A stretch of 64,000 bases of DNA, from NCBI GenBank assembly GCA_937872385.1, contig CALMSO010000004.1:36810-100809 (forward strand), in the 5' to 3' direction. Positions 25,814 through 34,778 of this stretch are shown in pieces (positions within the stretch are counted from its first letter, which is position 1; each line of letters opens with the position of its first letter). Source of the DNA: an uncultured Saprospiraceae bacterium (GTDB lineage: Bacteria; Bacteroidota; Bacteroidia; Chitinophagales; Saprospiraceae). Under the pieces are notes generated by a model that was not told the DNA's origin, searched no databases, and worked only from the letters and a program-made list of their open reading frames with translations. Made by a program: the position numbers and the translations under genes.

Positions 25814-28771
25814 ATGAAGCTATCCTACTTAGTGTTCATTTCATTTTTATTATTCATCCCATTTTCTAGCTATGGCCAAGAAGACCCATCTGCATTAGAA
25901 GCCTATTTAAATCACATTGTTGACGAGGTGTTGCCCGCTTGCGACAAGAAAAAAGATATTGATTGTATCAATCGCGAGATAGAAATCGCACTTGCGAAAA
26001 TGGAAAATAGTAAAGCCTGGATAAATTACGCCGACCTTATGAGTTGGAAATTATATTACAATGGGCAGTATAATCGCAATGATAATATGCTACGGGATTT
26101 AAAAATTGCGGAAAACATAATTGAAACGCACAAACAAGCTTTTGGAGAACAATATAGAATATACTTGGATGATATACAAGCAAGGACAGGAACGTATTAT
26201 TACAAAACGGGTGATTATAGCACATCACTTAGAAAGTTTAAGGCTTTAGAAACCAATCTTGAAAGTTTGCCTGATAAGAACCATACCAACCTATCCGACC
26301 TGTCGTTTACTTATTGGCATTTAGGGCTTATTCTCAAACATTTAGGAGATTATGAGATTGCCCGGGACTATTTCAATAAAGGTATTTTAACTCAAAAAAA
26401 AAGAGGGCAAGATGAACGCAGTTCAGGAGATATTGCCATTCTGTACAAGCACATCGGCGATATCGCTTTTTTGAAAAAAGATTATAAAGAAGCACTTATA
26501 AATTATGAAAGAGCAGAGCAAATCTATGTAAAAACGGATACTTCTAAATCTCGAAATCGCAATGGTCTGGTGGAAACACTTACTGTTCAAGCCAATCTTT
26601 ATAAAGTTACCCAAGATTATGAAAAAGCATTAAAAAAAATACAATCTGCAAATACAATAGACAATAGCATCGCTGGTATTGATTTTGACACCTATTACCG
26701 CTTTGGCGAAGTCTATGCTGCCATGAGCGACCTGTCCAAAGCCTTTCATTATTTCAATCAAGCTTTGGCACGGCGCAATGAAGTTTTTGGTTACAAACAT
26801 TATAAAGTAGCCGAAGTCTATCAAGCGCTGGGCGAGCTACACGCGCGTCAGGGCGACTGGGCGTGTGCACTGGAGCATTATCAAGAAGCGCTGGTAAGTC
26901 TAAATGAAAATTTTGATAGTTATGATATAACGAAGAGCCCGCAGGTGTATGAGCGCAGCTTTGTGCGCAAGGAATTGGTGGGTATCTTGGCGTATAAAAC
27001 GGAGGCTTTGCGGCAATGGTATGCCCAAAATGGCGATAAAAAACTATTGGAAACCGCCTGGCAAACCGTGTTGGCAGCGGTGAGTGCCATTGATTTGCTC
27101 AAAACCAGCCCTTCTTCCAGCGAGGAGGACAAGTTATTTTTGGTGGAAGAAAGTTTTCCAGTGTATGAAAATGCTTTAGCTATTGCTGCCGACTTGGGCG
27201 CGGATTATTATGCCCACGCATTTGACATCATGGAAAAAAGTAAAGGCATCATTTTGCTTGAAGCCTTTAAAAATGCCAATGCGCTCGCTTTGGCGGGCAT
27301 CCCTGATACTTTACTGGAAAAAGAATCGCAAATCAAGTACGAAATAGCCAATTTGGAAGATGCGCTTTTCAAATCAAAAACACCGGATACCGACCAATCT
27401 TACCAGCGCGACCGCCTGTTCGATTTGAAAAAAGAATATCGAGCATTAATCGCTTTGTTTGAATCACAATACCCAACTTACCATCAGTTGAAATATGATA
27501 CCAAAACGCTTACGGTTGGTGCATTGCAAAACCAGCTATTGGGGCGCGACGAGGCGCTGGTGGAGTATTTTGTGGGAGATAAGGATTTGTATATTTTTAC
27601 CATTACGAAGAAAAACATAAAATTGTATCGCTCCAAACTGAATTTCCCATTGGTGCAGCAAGTAGCGGATTTGCGCCATGGTATTTACAATTATCATCTA
27701 TCGCCTCAACCGACGGATTCACTCTATCAAGCTACCAGTGCACTTTACGCCGAGAATGCTCATCAATTATACACCGCTGTTTTTGCACCAATTGCTAAAA
27801 ATTTGCCGCAGCGCGTCATTATTATTCCTGACGGGGTATTAGGTTATGTACCTTTTGAAGTGCTACTTCCGCAAAAAATACTATCCAATACCACTCAATT
27901 TAGCAATCATGATTATCTTTTGAAGCATTATGAATTTAGTTATTGTTACTCGGCGACTTTATTACAAGAAATGCAACAGCGCAAAGTGAAGAAAAACGGG
28001 CTTTTGGCTTTCGCCCCTAATTTCCAAGATCGTCCTAATACCCATACGCAATCCATTGCCCTACTGCGCAGCAATTTAGATACGTTGTATTATAATCAAT
28101 CGGAAGTTGCAGCGATTAAACGTATTTTTGGCAAAGGGGAAACTTATGTGGGCAATACTGCTTCCAAACAGACTTTCTTAAAGCGAGCACCAGATTTTGG
28201 CATTATTCATATTGCTACGCATGGAGTTTTAAATGACACGGCTTCTAACTACTCCTTTGTCGCTTTTACCGCTAATAACAAGCAACGAGATTCTAACCAA
28301 TTATACGTCAAAGATTTATACAATTTAAAATTACAAGCTGCATTAGTTGTATTGAGCGCTTGCGAAACCGGACTGGGCGAACTCAAGCGGGGCGAAGGTA
28401 TTATTAGCTTGTCGCGTGGTTTTGCTTATGCAGGTACACAGAGCATTGTTTCTACTTTTTGGGCAGTCAATGATTTGTCCACTACACAAATTATGCGCAG
28501 TTTTTATGAAAATTTAAAAGCAACGCACACTAAAAGTGCGGCATTGCGCGAAGCTAAACTAAGCTACCTCGCTCAGCGAAAAGACAATTTAGCAGCACAT
28601 CCATTTTTTTGGGCAGCCTATATCCCCATTGGTGATATGCGCCCTATTACAAACAATCTTATTTTTTATTACATTTTGATAGGTGGTGTAATAATTGGAG
28701 TATTTGGGCTGATTTGGAAATATCAGAGGTCACTGGCGATTCGAGTCGCCTTACAGAAGATTTCCAAGTAG
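25814..28771 (+). CDS. Exported TPR-CHAT protease with C-terminal membrane anchor
   Basis: The 985-residue protein has a signal peptide (MKLSYLVFISFLLFIPFSSYGQ), a TPR solenoid (~50-400; for example DYETSLRKFKAL-like units and FHYFNQALARRNEVFG), a helical linker (~400-560), and a CHAT (caspase-HetF associated with TPRs) peptidase domain with His803 (IHIATHG) and Cys850 (VLSACETGLGE). A hydrophobic helix near residue 958 (LIFYYILIGGVIIGVFGLIW) with a basic tail should anchor the C-terminus in the inner membrane. CHAT domains are clan-CD peptidases; separase-like activity on protein substrates is known for the family. The two exported clan-CD enzymes in one cluster, this and the caspase, are unusual. 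Confidence 0.88.
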   Translation: MKLSYLVFISFLLFIPFSSYGQEDPSALEAYLNHIVDEVLPACDKKKDIDCINREIEIALAKMENSKAWINYADLMSWKLYYNGQYNRNDNMLRDLKIAENIIETHKQAFGEQYRIYLDDIQARTGTYYYKTGDYSTSLRKFKALETNLESLPDKNHTNLSDLSFTYWHLGLILKHLGDYEIARDYFNKGILTQKKRGQDERSSGDIAILYKHIGDIAFLKKDYKEALINYERAEQIYVKTDTSKSRNRNGLVETLTVQANLYKVTQDYEKALKKIQSANTIDNSIAGIDFDTYYRFGEVYAAMSDLSKAFHYFNQALARRNEVFGYKHYKVAEVYQALGELHARQGDWACALEHYQEALVSLNENFDSYDITKSPQVYERSFVRKELVGILAYKTEALRQWYAQNGDKKLLETAWQTVLAAVSAIDLLKTSPSSSEEDKLFLVEESFPVYENALAIAADLGADYYAHAFDIMEKSKGIILLEAFKNANALALAGIPDTLLEKESQIKYEIANLEDALFKSKTPDTDQSYQRDRLFDLKKEYRALIALFESQYPTYHQLKYDTKTLTVGALQNQLLGRDEALVEYFVGDKDLYIFTITKKNIKLYRSKLNFPLVQQVADLRHGIYNYHLSPQPTDSLYQATSALYAENAHQLYTAVFAPIAKNLPQRVIIIPDGVLGYVPFEVLLPQKILSNTTQFSNHDYLLKHYEFSYCYSATLLQEMQQRKVKKNGLLAFAPNFQDRPNTHTQSIALLRSNLDTLYYNQSEVAAIKRIFGKGETYVGNTASKQTFLKRAPDFGIIHIATHGVLNDTASNYSFVAFTANNKQRDSNQLYVKDLYNLKLQAALVVLSACETGLGELKRGEGIISLSRGFAYAGTQSIVSTFWAVNDLSTTQIMRSFYENLKATHTKSAALREAKLSYLAQRKDNLAAHPFFWAAYIPIGDMRPITNNLIFYYILIGGVIIGVFGLIWKYQRSLAIRVALQKISK

Positions 28772-29384
28772 CGGGGCGCAGCAAATCCATTGTATTGCAA
28801 CCCCCTAATTCTTTTAGTTCTGGGTGCTCTTCAATATATTTTCTCACCCGTTCCCGACAACGGTAAGCTTCCTTTTTTGCAGCACTTTTATCCCGAAATC
28901 CCATCACCTCTGCAATTTTTTCCATAGATTCATCATAGCCCCATAAGGTTAATATTTTTTGGCAGCGCTCACCCAATTGCATAATAACGAGATTTAAAGC
29001 AGTCTTTTTTTCTTCTAAAATCATGTGGTCGAAAACATTATTGGCTTTTTCGTTAACAGTATCTTCCACCGCTTCTTTCATTACTTTAACTGCTACGCGC
29101 TTGGCTGCAAACCAGTACTTTTTTGCAATGCCATAAAAATAGTCTCTTAGCGACCCCTCACCTCGATATTTATTATTGCGAATGTTTCTATAAAAAATAA
29201 TTACGGTCTCATGTAAAACTTCTTTTCCATCTTCTTCACTTCCACCTTTTCGCCATACAAACGCCAAAATTTTTTTCCTTAAAAATGGGTCTTTATAAAG
29301 CTCCTCTAATGCCTTTTTTTGGTCGTCGTCGGTACCATTTAACATTGATAGCAAGTCTTCATCGGACAAAGGCTTATTGCTCAT
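28659..29384 (-). CDS. Second sigma-70 family factor, convergent with and overlapping the CHAT gene
   Basis: The 241-residue protein has a region 2-like N-terminal half (EEDGKEVLHETVIIFYRNI, SLRDYFYGIAKKYWFA) and a region 4-like helix-turn-helix (ESMEKIAEVMGFRDKSAAKKEAYRCRERV). It appears to be an ECF-like sigma factor of the large Bacteroidota type. Its 3' end overlaps the CHAT gene by 113 bp on the opposite strand; the last ~37 residues, after HPELKELGGCNTMDLL, lie in this overlap and look like a non-conserved extension. Transcripts of the two genes would be antisense to each other there. No anti-sigma gene is adjacent. Confidence 0.75.
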   Translation of the reverse strand: MSNKPLSDEDLLSMLNGTDDDQKKALEELYKDPFLRKKILAFVWRKGGSEEDGKEVLHETVIIFYRNIRNNKYRGEGSLRDYFYGIAKKYWFAAKRVAVKVMKEAVEDTVNEKANNVFDHMILEEKKTALNLVIMQLGERCQKILTLWGYDESMEKIAEVMGFRDKSAAKKEAYRCRERVRKYIEEHPELKELGGCNTMDLLRPATWKSSVRRLESPVTSDISKSAQILQLLHHLSKCNKK

Positions 29385-29637
29385 AAAACTGTAGAATTTT
29401 CCGAAAAATACGGAAACTAATTGGGTTTACTATAACTTTGACCCTATTCCTGAATGGGTATCTTGTACTACTGAGAAAAAATTTATACCGTGCACCAGTA
29501 TTGTCAATAAGTCTTTTTTGAAACGACCGTAGAAATAGCATTTTTTTTCCCGCACAAAAGCACTCCGATTTTTTTGTGAAAGGAAATAAGCACTCATTAT
29601 CTTACATTTCAATACGACGACTAAAGCTCGCCGGGAC

Positions 29638-29748
29638 TAACTTATCCTACTCCACACTTTCGCTTCTTTTTTATCTTCTTCTAGGTACTGCTTCAGCGGC
29701 AGATGCTCCGGGCGCTGCAGGGCGGGGTCGTCATCGAGGATGCGGGCG
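29638..29748 (-). pseudogene. recG 3'-end fragment (111-bp direct repeat of the recG tail)
   Basis: This segment aligns without gaps to 31770..31880, the last 37 codons of recG, with only three mismatches in 111 bp; two residues change (RR to KQ). Similarity begins at the stop codon and stops abruptly, after which the frame is unrelated. The fragment and recG bracket a two-gene cassette. It is a remnant, not a functional gene. Confidence 0.9.
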
Positions 29749-29938
29749 CGAAAATTAGACTGCCACACCAAGCCTCCGCAAGTCCTCGACGAAAACAGTA
29801 AATTAATAAGCATTTTACAAAAAAGTAACATCAATTCAAAAATACTATCCATCTTTTTCTGTTTAAATTAAGCAGCGCTTAACTAAGTGAAATTTTAATA
29901 GTTTAAAATTCATTATTACTTTATCAAAATTTTTCTCC

Positions 29939-30895
29939 ATGAGAGTATCATATCTTTTATTATGCTTTGCTTTGTTATATGGCGTAAATATTACCTACGC
30001 TCAGTCCGATAATCTCACGATTAGTGGCTATCAAGGCAGTACCCTAATTGGAAAGTACCAATCAAACTATGTTCAGTACCTTGTAGCCGAAGGCCCGCTG
30101 ACCCGCGAAGGTTTCTTGAAAAAATCAACGCCAGAAGGGGAATTGGAGTGTTTTCTCTATCGTGGTCCTGCTGGCAGAACCGCCTTAGAAGTATTTCGGA
30201 ATTACGAGCAGCAACTTAAAAAATCTGGATTGGGCATTCTCTTTAGTTGTAGCGACAGTAAGTGTTTGCAAGACACGTATTCTGGTTTTTTTATAACGCT
30301 TTATGGTTCAACCCATAATAAGGTAGAAAAAAGAAACACTTTCCCAGCGAAAGAAATCACGAATATTTACAGTGGGCAACATTATGTAAGTGCTTTGTGG
30401 AAAGGCACTGAAAGTAATAAATATGTTACCATAGGGATTGCTACGGATAATGATGTGGTTTATGCCTATATTGATATTCTTACGGAAAAGAATATGGATA
30501 CGGATATGGTTGAGATAACAGCGAATTATATCCGCGATGAAATCAAGAAGCAAGGCAAAGTTGTGATTTATGAAACACTATTTGAATCAGGTAAATCCAT
30601 ACTGATGCCCTCCGCCGCGACTATCATCAATGAAATGCTGGCTTACATTCGAGCAAACCCCACCAAAACCTTTTACGTGGTTGGTCATACGGACGATACT
30701 GGTAATTTCGACTCGAATATGACCTTATCCTTGCAACGCGCTCAACGCCTGACGGATGAACTCATAAAAAAAGGTGCAAGTGCCCAACAACTCACGCCCA
30801 AAGGCGTAGGACCACTGGCACCTGTAGGTACGAATCAAACAGAGGAAGGCAAACAACGCAATCGCCGAGTGGAACTGGTGGAGCGTTTGAAATGA
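29939..30895 (+). CDS. OmpA-family outer-membrane or periplasmic protein
   Basis: A signal peptide (ending ITYAQ) precedes a ~180-residue beta-rich domain I cannot name. The last ~110 residues are an OmpA-like peptidoglycan-binding domain: FESGKSILMPSAATI, GHTDDTGN, LSLQRAQ and NRRVELV, with the Asp and Arg that bind diaminopimelate. The protein probably ties the envelope to the cell wall. It lies inside the cassette bracketed by the recG tail duplication, 38 bp before the next gene. Confidence 0.85.
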   Translation: MRVSYLLLCFALLYGVNITYAQSDNLTISGYQGSTLIGKYQSNYVQYLVAEGPLTREGFLKKSTPEGELECFLYRGPAGRTALEVFRNYEQQLKKSGLGILFSCSDSKCLQDTYSGFFITLYGSTHNKVEKRNTFPAKEITNIYSGQHYVSALWKGTESNKYVTIGIATDNDVVYAYIDILTEKNMDTDMVEITANYIRDEIKKQGKVVIYETLFESGKSILMPSAATIINEMLAYIRANPTKTFYVVGHTDDTGNFDSNMTLSLQRAQRLTDELIKKGASAQQLTPKGVGPLAPVGTNQTEEGKQRNRRVELVERLK

Positions 30896-30933
30896 TATAC
30901 TAAATAATAAATCACTCCTAAATTATATTTATC

Positions 30934-31743
30934 ATGGCAAATATTACTTTCAACCATCTTTCATTTTTGGCAATAGCATTCATTTTTGCCGTAAGTTTCC
31001 ATCAAAATAGAGCAAACACCACTTTAAATAAGCAGAATACGCTGGTCAATACTAATGATGAAATTGTATCAGAAAATACGGAAGATTGGGTGGTAAAAGC
31101 AACTATTTATGTGAACAATAAAAATGCTGTCGCAGCAGAACTTTTTGCAGATAACCCTCCCAAACTCAATTTTAATGGGGATATTACCATACACAGCGGC
31201 AACATAAGTAACAAGGGGCCCTATGCGATTGCCAGGCGCAGCTATCGTTTTGCAGTAGAAGAATTTGATAAAGTATGGGTGGAAATGGGTGTACGCGAAC
31301 AACCACGTACCAAAGTAGATGCCAACAAAGTAGTAATCGGTGCTGACAGAGGCGACACCAAATTGGACTTAAGCGAAGTTGACCAAGCTGTATATCCAGA
31401 AGCCGCACACAACGTGTGGGTAACGATTGGCGCAGCACCAGTTGGTAATCCATTCAAAGAAGGCGTACTCACTATTCCTTCTGCTGGAGAAGGACCAATG
31501 CGCGGCGACATCAGTGCCATGCTTCCGCAACGAACCATTATGGTATATGAATTGCGCGATCGCCAAAATAACTTGTTGCGCAAATATACCTTTTCCGTAA
31601 CGGCTGACCAAGACTTTACCGTCACCACCGAAGGTCCTACCGGTCCAGCCGCCGTAACAGTAGAGCATGAACCGATAGGCTCTAATCATTACGTGGTCAT
31701 CCGTACCATCCGTGCCGAAGCCGAGATAAAAAGGAAAAAGTAA
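30934..31743 (+). CDS. Exported protein of unknown function
   Basis: The 269-residue product has an N-terminal hydrophobic segment that reads as a signal peptide or anchor (FLAIAFIFAVSFHQ). The rest is beta-rich with no cysteine and no motif I can assign; a basic tail (EIKRKK) ends it. It follows the OmpA-family gene by 38 bp, so co-transcription is likely, and its stop codon lies 26 bp before the recG stop on the other strand. Function unknown; association with the OmpA-family protein is suggested only by position. Confidence 0.6.
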   Translation: MANITFNHLSFLAIAFIFAVSFHQNRANTTLNKQNTLVNTNDEIVSENTEDWVVKATIYVNNKNAVAAELFADNPPKLNFNGDITIHSGNISNKGPYAIARRSYRFAVEEFDKVWVEMGVREQPRTKVDANKVVIGADRGDTKLDLSEVDQAVYPEAAHNVWVTIGAAPVGNPFKEGVLTIPSAGEGPMRGDISAMLPQRTIMVYELRDRQNNLLRKYTFSVTADQDFTVTTEGPTGPAAVTVEHEPIGSNHYVVIRTIRAEAEIKRKK

Positions 31744-31768
31744 GATAGAGAATATGTTTTGGCTGCCC

Positions 31769-33874
31769 TTAACTTATCCTACTCCACACTTTCGCTTCTT
31801 TTTTATCTTCTTCTAGGTAGCGCCTCAGCGGCAGATGCTCCGGGCGCTGCAGGGCGGGGTCGTCATCGAGGATGCGGGCGGCTATTTCGCGGGCGGTTTG
31901 GAGGATGCGGCCGTCTTTGGCGAGGTCGGCGAGGCGGAGGTTGAGGATGCCGCTTTGCTGGGTGCCTTCGATGTTGCCGGGGCCGCGGAGCTTGAGGTCG
32001 GCTTCGGCGATGTCAAAACCGTTATTGGTGCGCACCATCGTCTGGATGCGCTCGCGGCTGTCGGCGCTAAGTTGGTAACCCGATAGCAGGATGCAGTACG
32101 ATTGCTCGGCACCGCGCCCTACGCGCCCGCGCAACTGGTGCAATTGCGACAAGCCAAAACGCTCGGTGTGCTCAATGATCATCACGGAGGCATTGGGTAC
32201 GTTCACGCCCACTTCGATGACGGTAGTGGCCACCATAATCTGCGTCTCGGCCTGCACAAAGCGCTGCATTTCAAAGTCTTTGTTTTTCGCTTTCATCTTG
32301 CCGTGCACCACACTGATCTGATAATCCGGCGGCGGGAAGTCGCGCTGCAAAGCTTCATAACCGGCTTCGAGGGCCAGCAAATCCAGCTTTTCTGACTCTT
32401 CAATGAGCGGATAAACGATGTAAATCTGGCGGCCTTTGGCAATTTCGGTTTTCATAAACTGAATGACCTGGTCGCGCTGGTGCTCGGTTTTGTGGACGGT
32501 CGTAATTGGCTTGCGGCCGGGCGGCAGCTCATCAATTACCGATACGTCGAGGTCGCCATAGAGGGTCATAGCTAAGGTGCGCGGGATGGGCGTGGCGGTC
32601 ATCACTAAGACGTGCGGCGGGTGCGGATTACTTTTTTTCCAGAGTGAAGCGCGCTGGGCCACGCCAAAGCGGTGTTGCTCGTCAATGATGGCTAAGCCGA
32701 GGTTTTTAAATTCGACCCAGTCCTCTATCAGGGCATGCGTGCCGATGAGTAAATGAATATCGCCGTTTTTTAGTAAATATAATAACTGCTCGCGCTTTTT
32801 ACCTTTCACCGTGCCGGAAAGGAAGGCTACATTGATGCCGAGATCTTTGGCATATTCACTAATGGAAATGTAATGTTGCTGCGCCAAAATTTCGGTGGGT
32901 GCCATCATACAAGCCTGATAATCATTGTCTAATGCAATGAGCATACACAAAAAAGCCACCATCGTTTTGCCGCTGCCCACGTCGCCTTGCACAAGGCGGT
33001 TCATCTGGCGGCCAGCGCGCATATCCTGGCGGATTTCTTTAACGACGCGCTTCTGGGCATTGGTAAGCTCAAAAGGCAGTTTTTCATTATAATACCGATT
33101 AAAATAATCGCCAACGGTTTCAAAAATAAAGCCTTTGACGGTATCATGTCGGCGGCGTTTTATTTGTAATAAGCGCAATTGTAAAAAGAATAACTCCTCG
33201 AATTTCAGGCGGTTACGCGCTGCTTCAAGTTCTTGCTCGTTTTTCGGGAAGTGAATATTGCGTAAAGCATCATAACGCGATGGAAAACGAAATTTTTGTA
33301 GTAAATAATCGGGTAAATTTTCGGGCACTTCCGTTGGTAGCAGTTTTTCAAATACGGCTTGTACTAAGCGGCGACGCGTTTTTACATCTAATCCTTTGGT
33401 ATTCAGCTTGTCGGTGCTCGAATACATGGGTGCCATAGTGGGCGCAGTGGGTGCGGTTTCTGAGCCAACCACTTCCATTTCGGGATGGGCAATATTTAGT
33501 TGTTTATTAAAACTATTTACCTTACCGAAAATAATATATTCCGTCCCAATGACTAAGTTCTTTTCCAACCAAGAAAGCCCCGTAAACCATACCAATTCTA
33601 TGATGCCGCTATCATCTCGAAATTTGCCGACAAGGCGTTTTTTACGCCCTTCGCCCGCCGTATTTAGTAGGCGTAGCACGCCGCGCAGTTGTACATAGCC
33701 GCTATCTTCGCTTAGTTCAGCAATGCGATGAAAAGCTGTTTTATCAATATAACGATATGGAAATTGCAATAACAAATCACTTACGTTAAATACGCTCAGT
33801 TCTTTTTTAAGTAAATCGGCTTTGATGGGGCCGACTCCTTTGAGGTATTCGATGGGTGTTTGTAATATATTCAT
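31769..33874 (-). CDS. recG: ATP-dependent DNA helicase RecG
   Basis: The 701-residue protein has the RecG order: N-terminal wedge/OB domain (about 1-220, beginning TPIEYLKGVGP), helicase motif I GDVGSGKT, motif II IDEQHRFG (DEQH), motif III ATPIPRTLA, and C-terminal motifs TTVIEVGVNVPNA and QLRGRVGRG. RecG reverses stalled replication forks and migrates branched DNA in the cytosol. The start codon coincides with the first unit of a 232-bp octamer array, so the 5' leader is wholly repetitive. The last 111 bp are duplicated at 29638..29748. Confidence 0.97.
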   Translation of the reverse strand: MNILQTPIEYLKGVGPIKADLLKKELSVFNVSDLLLQFPYRYIDKTAFHRIAELSEDSGYVQLRGVLRLLNTAGEGRKKRLVGKFRDDSGIIELVWFTGLSWLEKNLVIGTEYIIFGKVNSFNKQLNIAHPEMEVVGSETAPTAPTMAPMYSSTDKLNTKGLDVKTRRRLVQAVFEKLLPTEVPENLPDYLLQKFRFPSRYDALRNIHFPKNEQELEAARNRLKFEELFFLQLRLLQIKRRRHDTVKGFIFETVGDYFNRYYNEKLPFELTNAQKRVVKEIRQDMRAGRQMNRLVQGDVGSGKTMVAFLCMLIALDNDYQACMMAPTEILAQQHYISISEYAKDLGINVAFLSGTVKGKKREQLLYLLKNGDIHLLIGTHALIEDWVEFKNLGLAIIDEQHRFGVAQRASLWKKSNPHPPHVLVMTATPIPRTLAMTLYGDLDVSVIDELPPGRKPITTVHKTEHQRDQVIQFMKTEIAKGRQIYIVYPLIEESEKLDLLALEAGYEALQRDFPPPDYQISVVHGKMKAKNKDFEMQRFVQAETQIMVATTVIEVGVNVPNASVMIIEHTERFGLSQLHQLRGRVGRGAEQSYCILLSGYQLSADSRERIQTMVRTNNGFDIAEADLKLRGPGNIEGTQQSGILNLRLADLAKDGRILQTAREIAARILDDDPALQRPEHLPLRRYLEEDKKEAKVWSRIS

Positions 33875-34104
33875 GGTTTTATGGTTTCATGGTTTTATGG
33901 TTTCATGGATTCATGGTTTTATGGATTCATGGTTGTATGGTTTTATGGTTTTATGGATTCATGGTTTTATGGATTCATGGTTTTATGGTTTTATGGTTGT
34001 ATGGTTGTATGGTTGTATGGTTTTATGGTTGTATGGATTCATGGTTTTATGGTTGTATGGTTTTATGGCTGCATGGTTGTATGGTTGTATGGTTGTATGG
34101 TTAG
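33873..34104 (-). repeat. 29-unit octamer tandem array (ATGGTTTT/ATGGTTGT/ATGGATTC)
   Basis: Exactly 29 units of 8 bp with the pattern ATGGnTnn run without phase slips from the recG start codon (33872..33874) to the stop codon of the upstream four-helix gene (34101..34103). The array is therefore the whole intergenic spacer. It is open in all three plus-strand frames, which produces meaningless open frames. Confidence 0.95.
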
Positions 34105-34472
34105 TATTTGAGCTTGGTGTTCGTGTATTGAATTAACTGATTGATAAGTTGGGGTAGTTTTTGTAAGCGTTCTTGAATAAATTGGGATTCTTCGGTAGAA
34201 ATAAGTTCTCTTTGAATGGCTTTACGAGTCCAATCTTCGCTTTCTTTTAATGAGCCAAAGCCGTAACGATAAAACTGAATTTTTTCTTTTTTATAGTATC
34301 TCCCCCATCCTTCTGCAAGATTAGCAGAAATAGAATCAATTGCCGAAACATATTGATGTCCCATTGCCTTTTTTGCGAAATAATCCCACTTGACCACAAT
34401 CTTCCAAACATAATTACTTAATTCAAAGGACACCTCATAAGCATCTATTTGCTCAATTGTCAGATAATTCAT
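34101..34472 (-). CDS. Four-helix bundle protein of the S23 (23S rRNA intervening sequence) family
   Basis: The 123-residue protein fits the S23/IVP family: EAYEVSFELSNYVWKIV-like first helix, GHQYVSAIDSISANLAEGWGR, the conserved YYKKEKIQFYRYGFGSLKE and a closing helical pair. Members form pentameric four-helix bundles and occur inside 23S rRNA intervening sequences or as free-standing genes; the bAvd proteins of diversity-generating retroelements share the fold. No reverse transcriptase is present here. The stop codon is embedded in one octamer array and a second array lies ~58 bp upstream, so the gene is bracketed by repeats. Molecular function is unknown. Confidence 0.85.
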   Translation of the reverse strand: MNYLTIEQIDAYEVSFELSNYVWKIVVKWDYFAKKAMGHQYVSAIDSISANLAEGWGRYYKKEKIQFYRYGFGSLKESEDWTRKAIQRELISTEESQFIQERLQKLPQLINQLIQYTNTKLKY

Positions 34473-34530
34473 CGTATAAATTTGTTAGTTATCTCCATAC
34501 TCAACGGAAAGAAGCTTATTACAAACCCAA

Positions 34531-34642
34531 TGAAACAATAAAACCGTGAAACAATGAAATCGTGAAACAATGAAACACTGAAACCGTGAAACCGTGAAAC
34601 AATGAAACAATAAAACCGTGAAACAATGAAACAATGAAACAA
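34531..34642 (-). repeat. 14-unit octamer array (TGAAACAA/TGAAACCG/TAAAACCG)
   Basis: Fourteen in-phase 8-bp units lie upstream of the four-helix gene. Read on the minus strand the unit is TTGTTTCA, a cyclic form of the TTTCATTG unit at the right edge of the window and one base away from TTTCATGG in the recG-side array. Confidence 0.95.
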
Positions 34643-34778
34643 CAAGTCACTAAAACACATTTTGTTTTACAAAAATAAACATTTTGGTCAGAGAAATTTA
34701 CTAAAAAAGGAACTATTGCTGCGAAGATTTGTTTTTTTTGAAAATTTTGCACATTTTGAGCGATAGAAATTAGAAGTG

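Noticed and set aside
29637..29852. Minus-strand open frame ending like RecG
   Set aside because: It is the 111-bp recG tail fragment joined to unrelated sequence, so I list it as a pseudogene remnant.
33822..34136. Three overlapping plus-strand open frames with Met-Val-Leu-Trp repeats
   Set aside because: They are translations of the 8-bp array, open in every frame; no start context or protein-like composition.
34101..34472. Diversity-generating retroelement accessory (Avd) gene
   Set aside because: The fold is similar, but no reverse transcriptase, template repeat or variable repeat is visible nearby.
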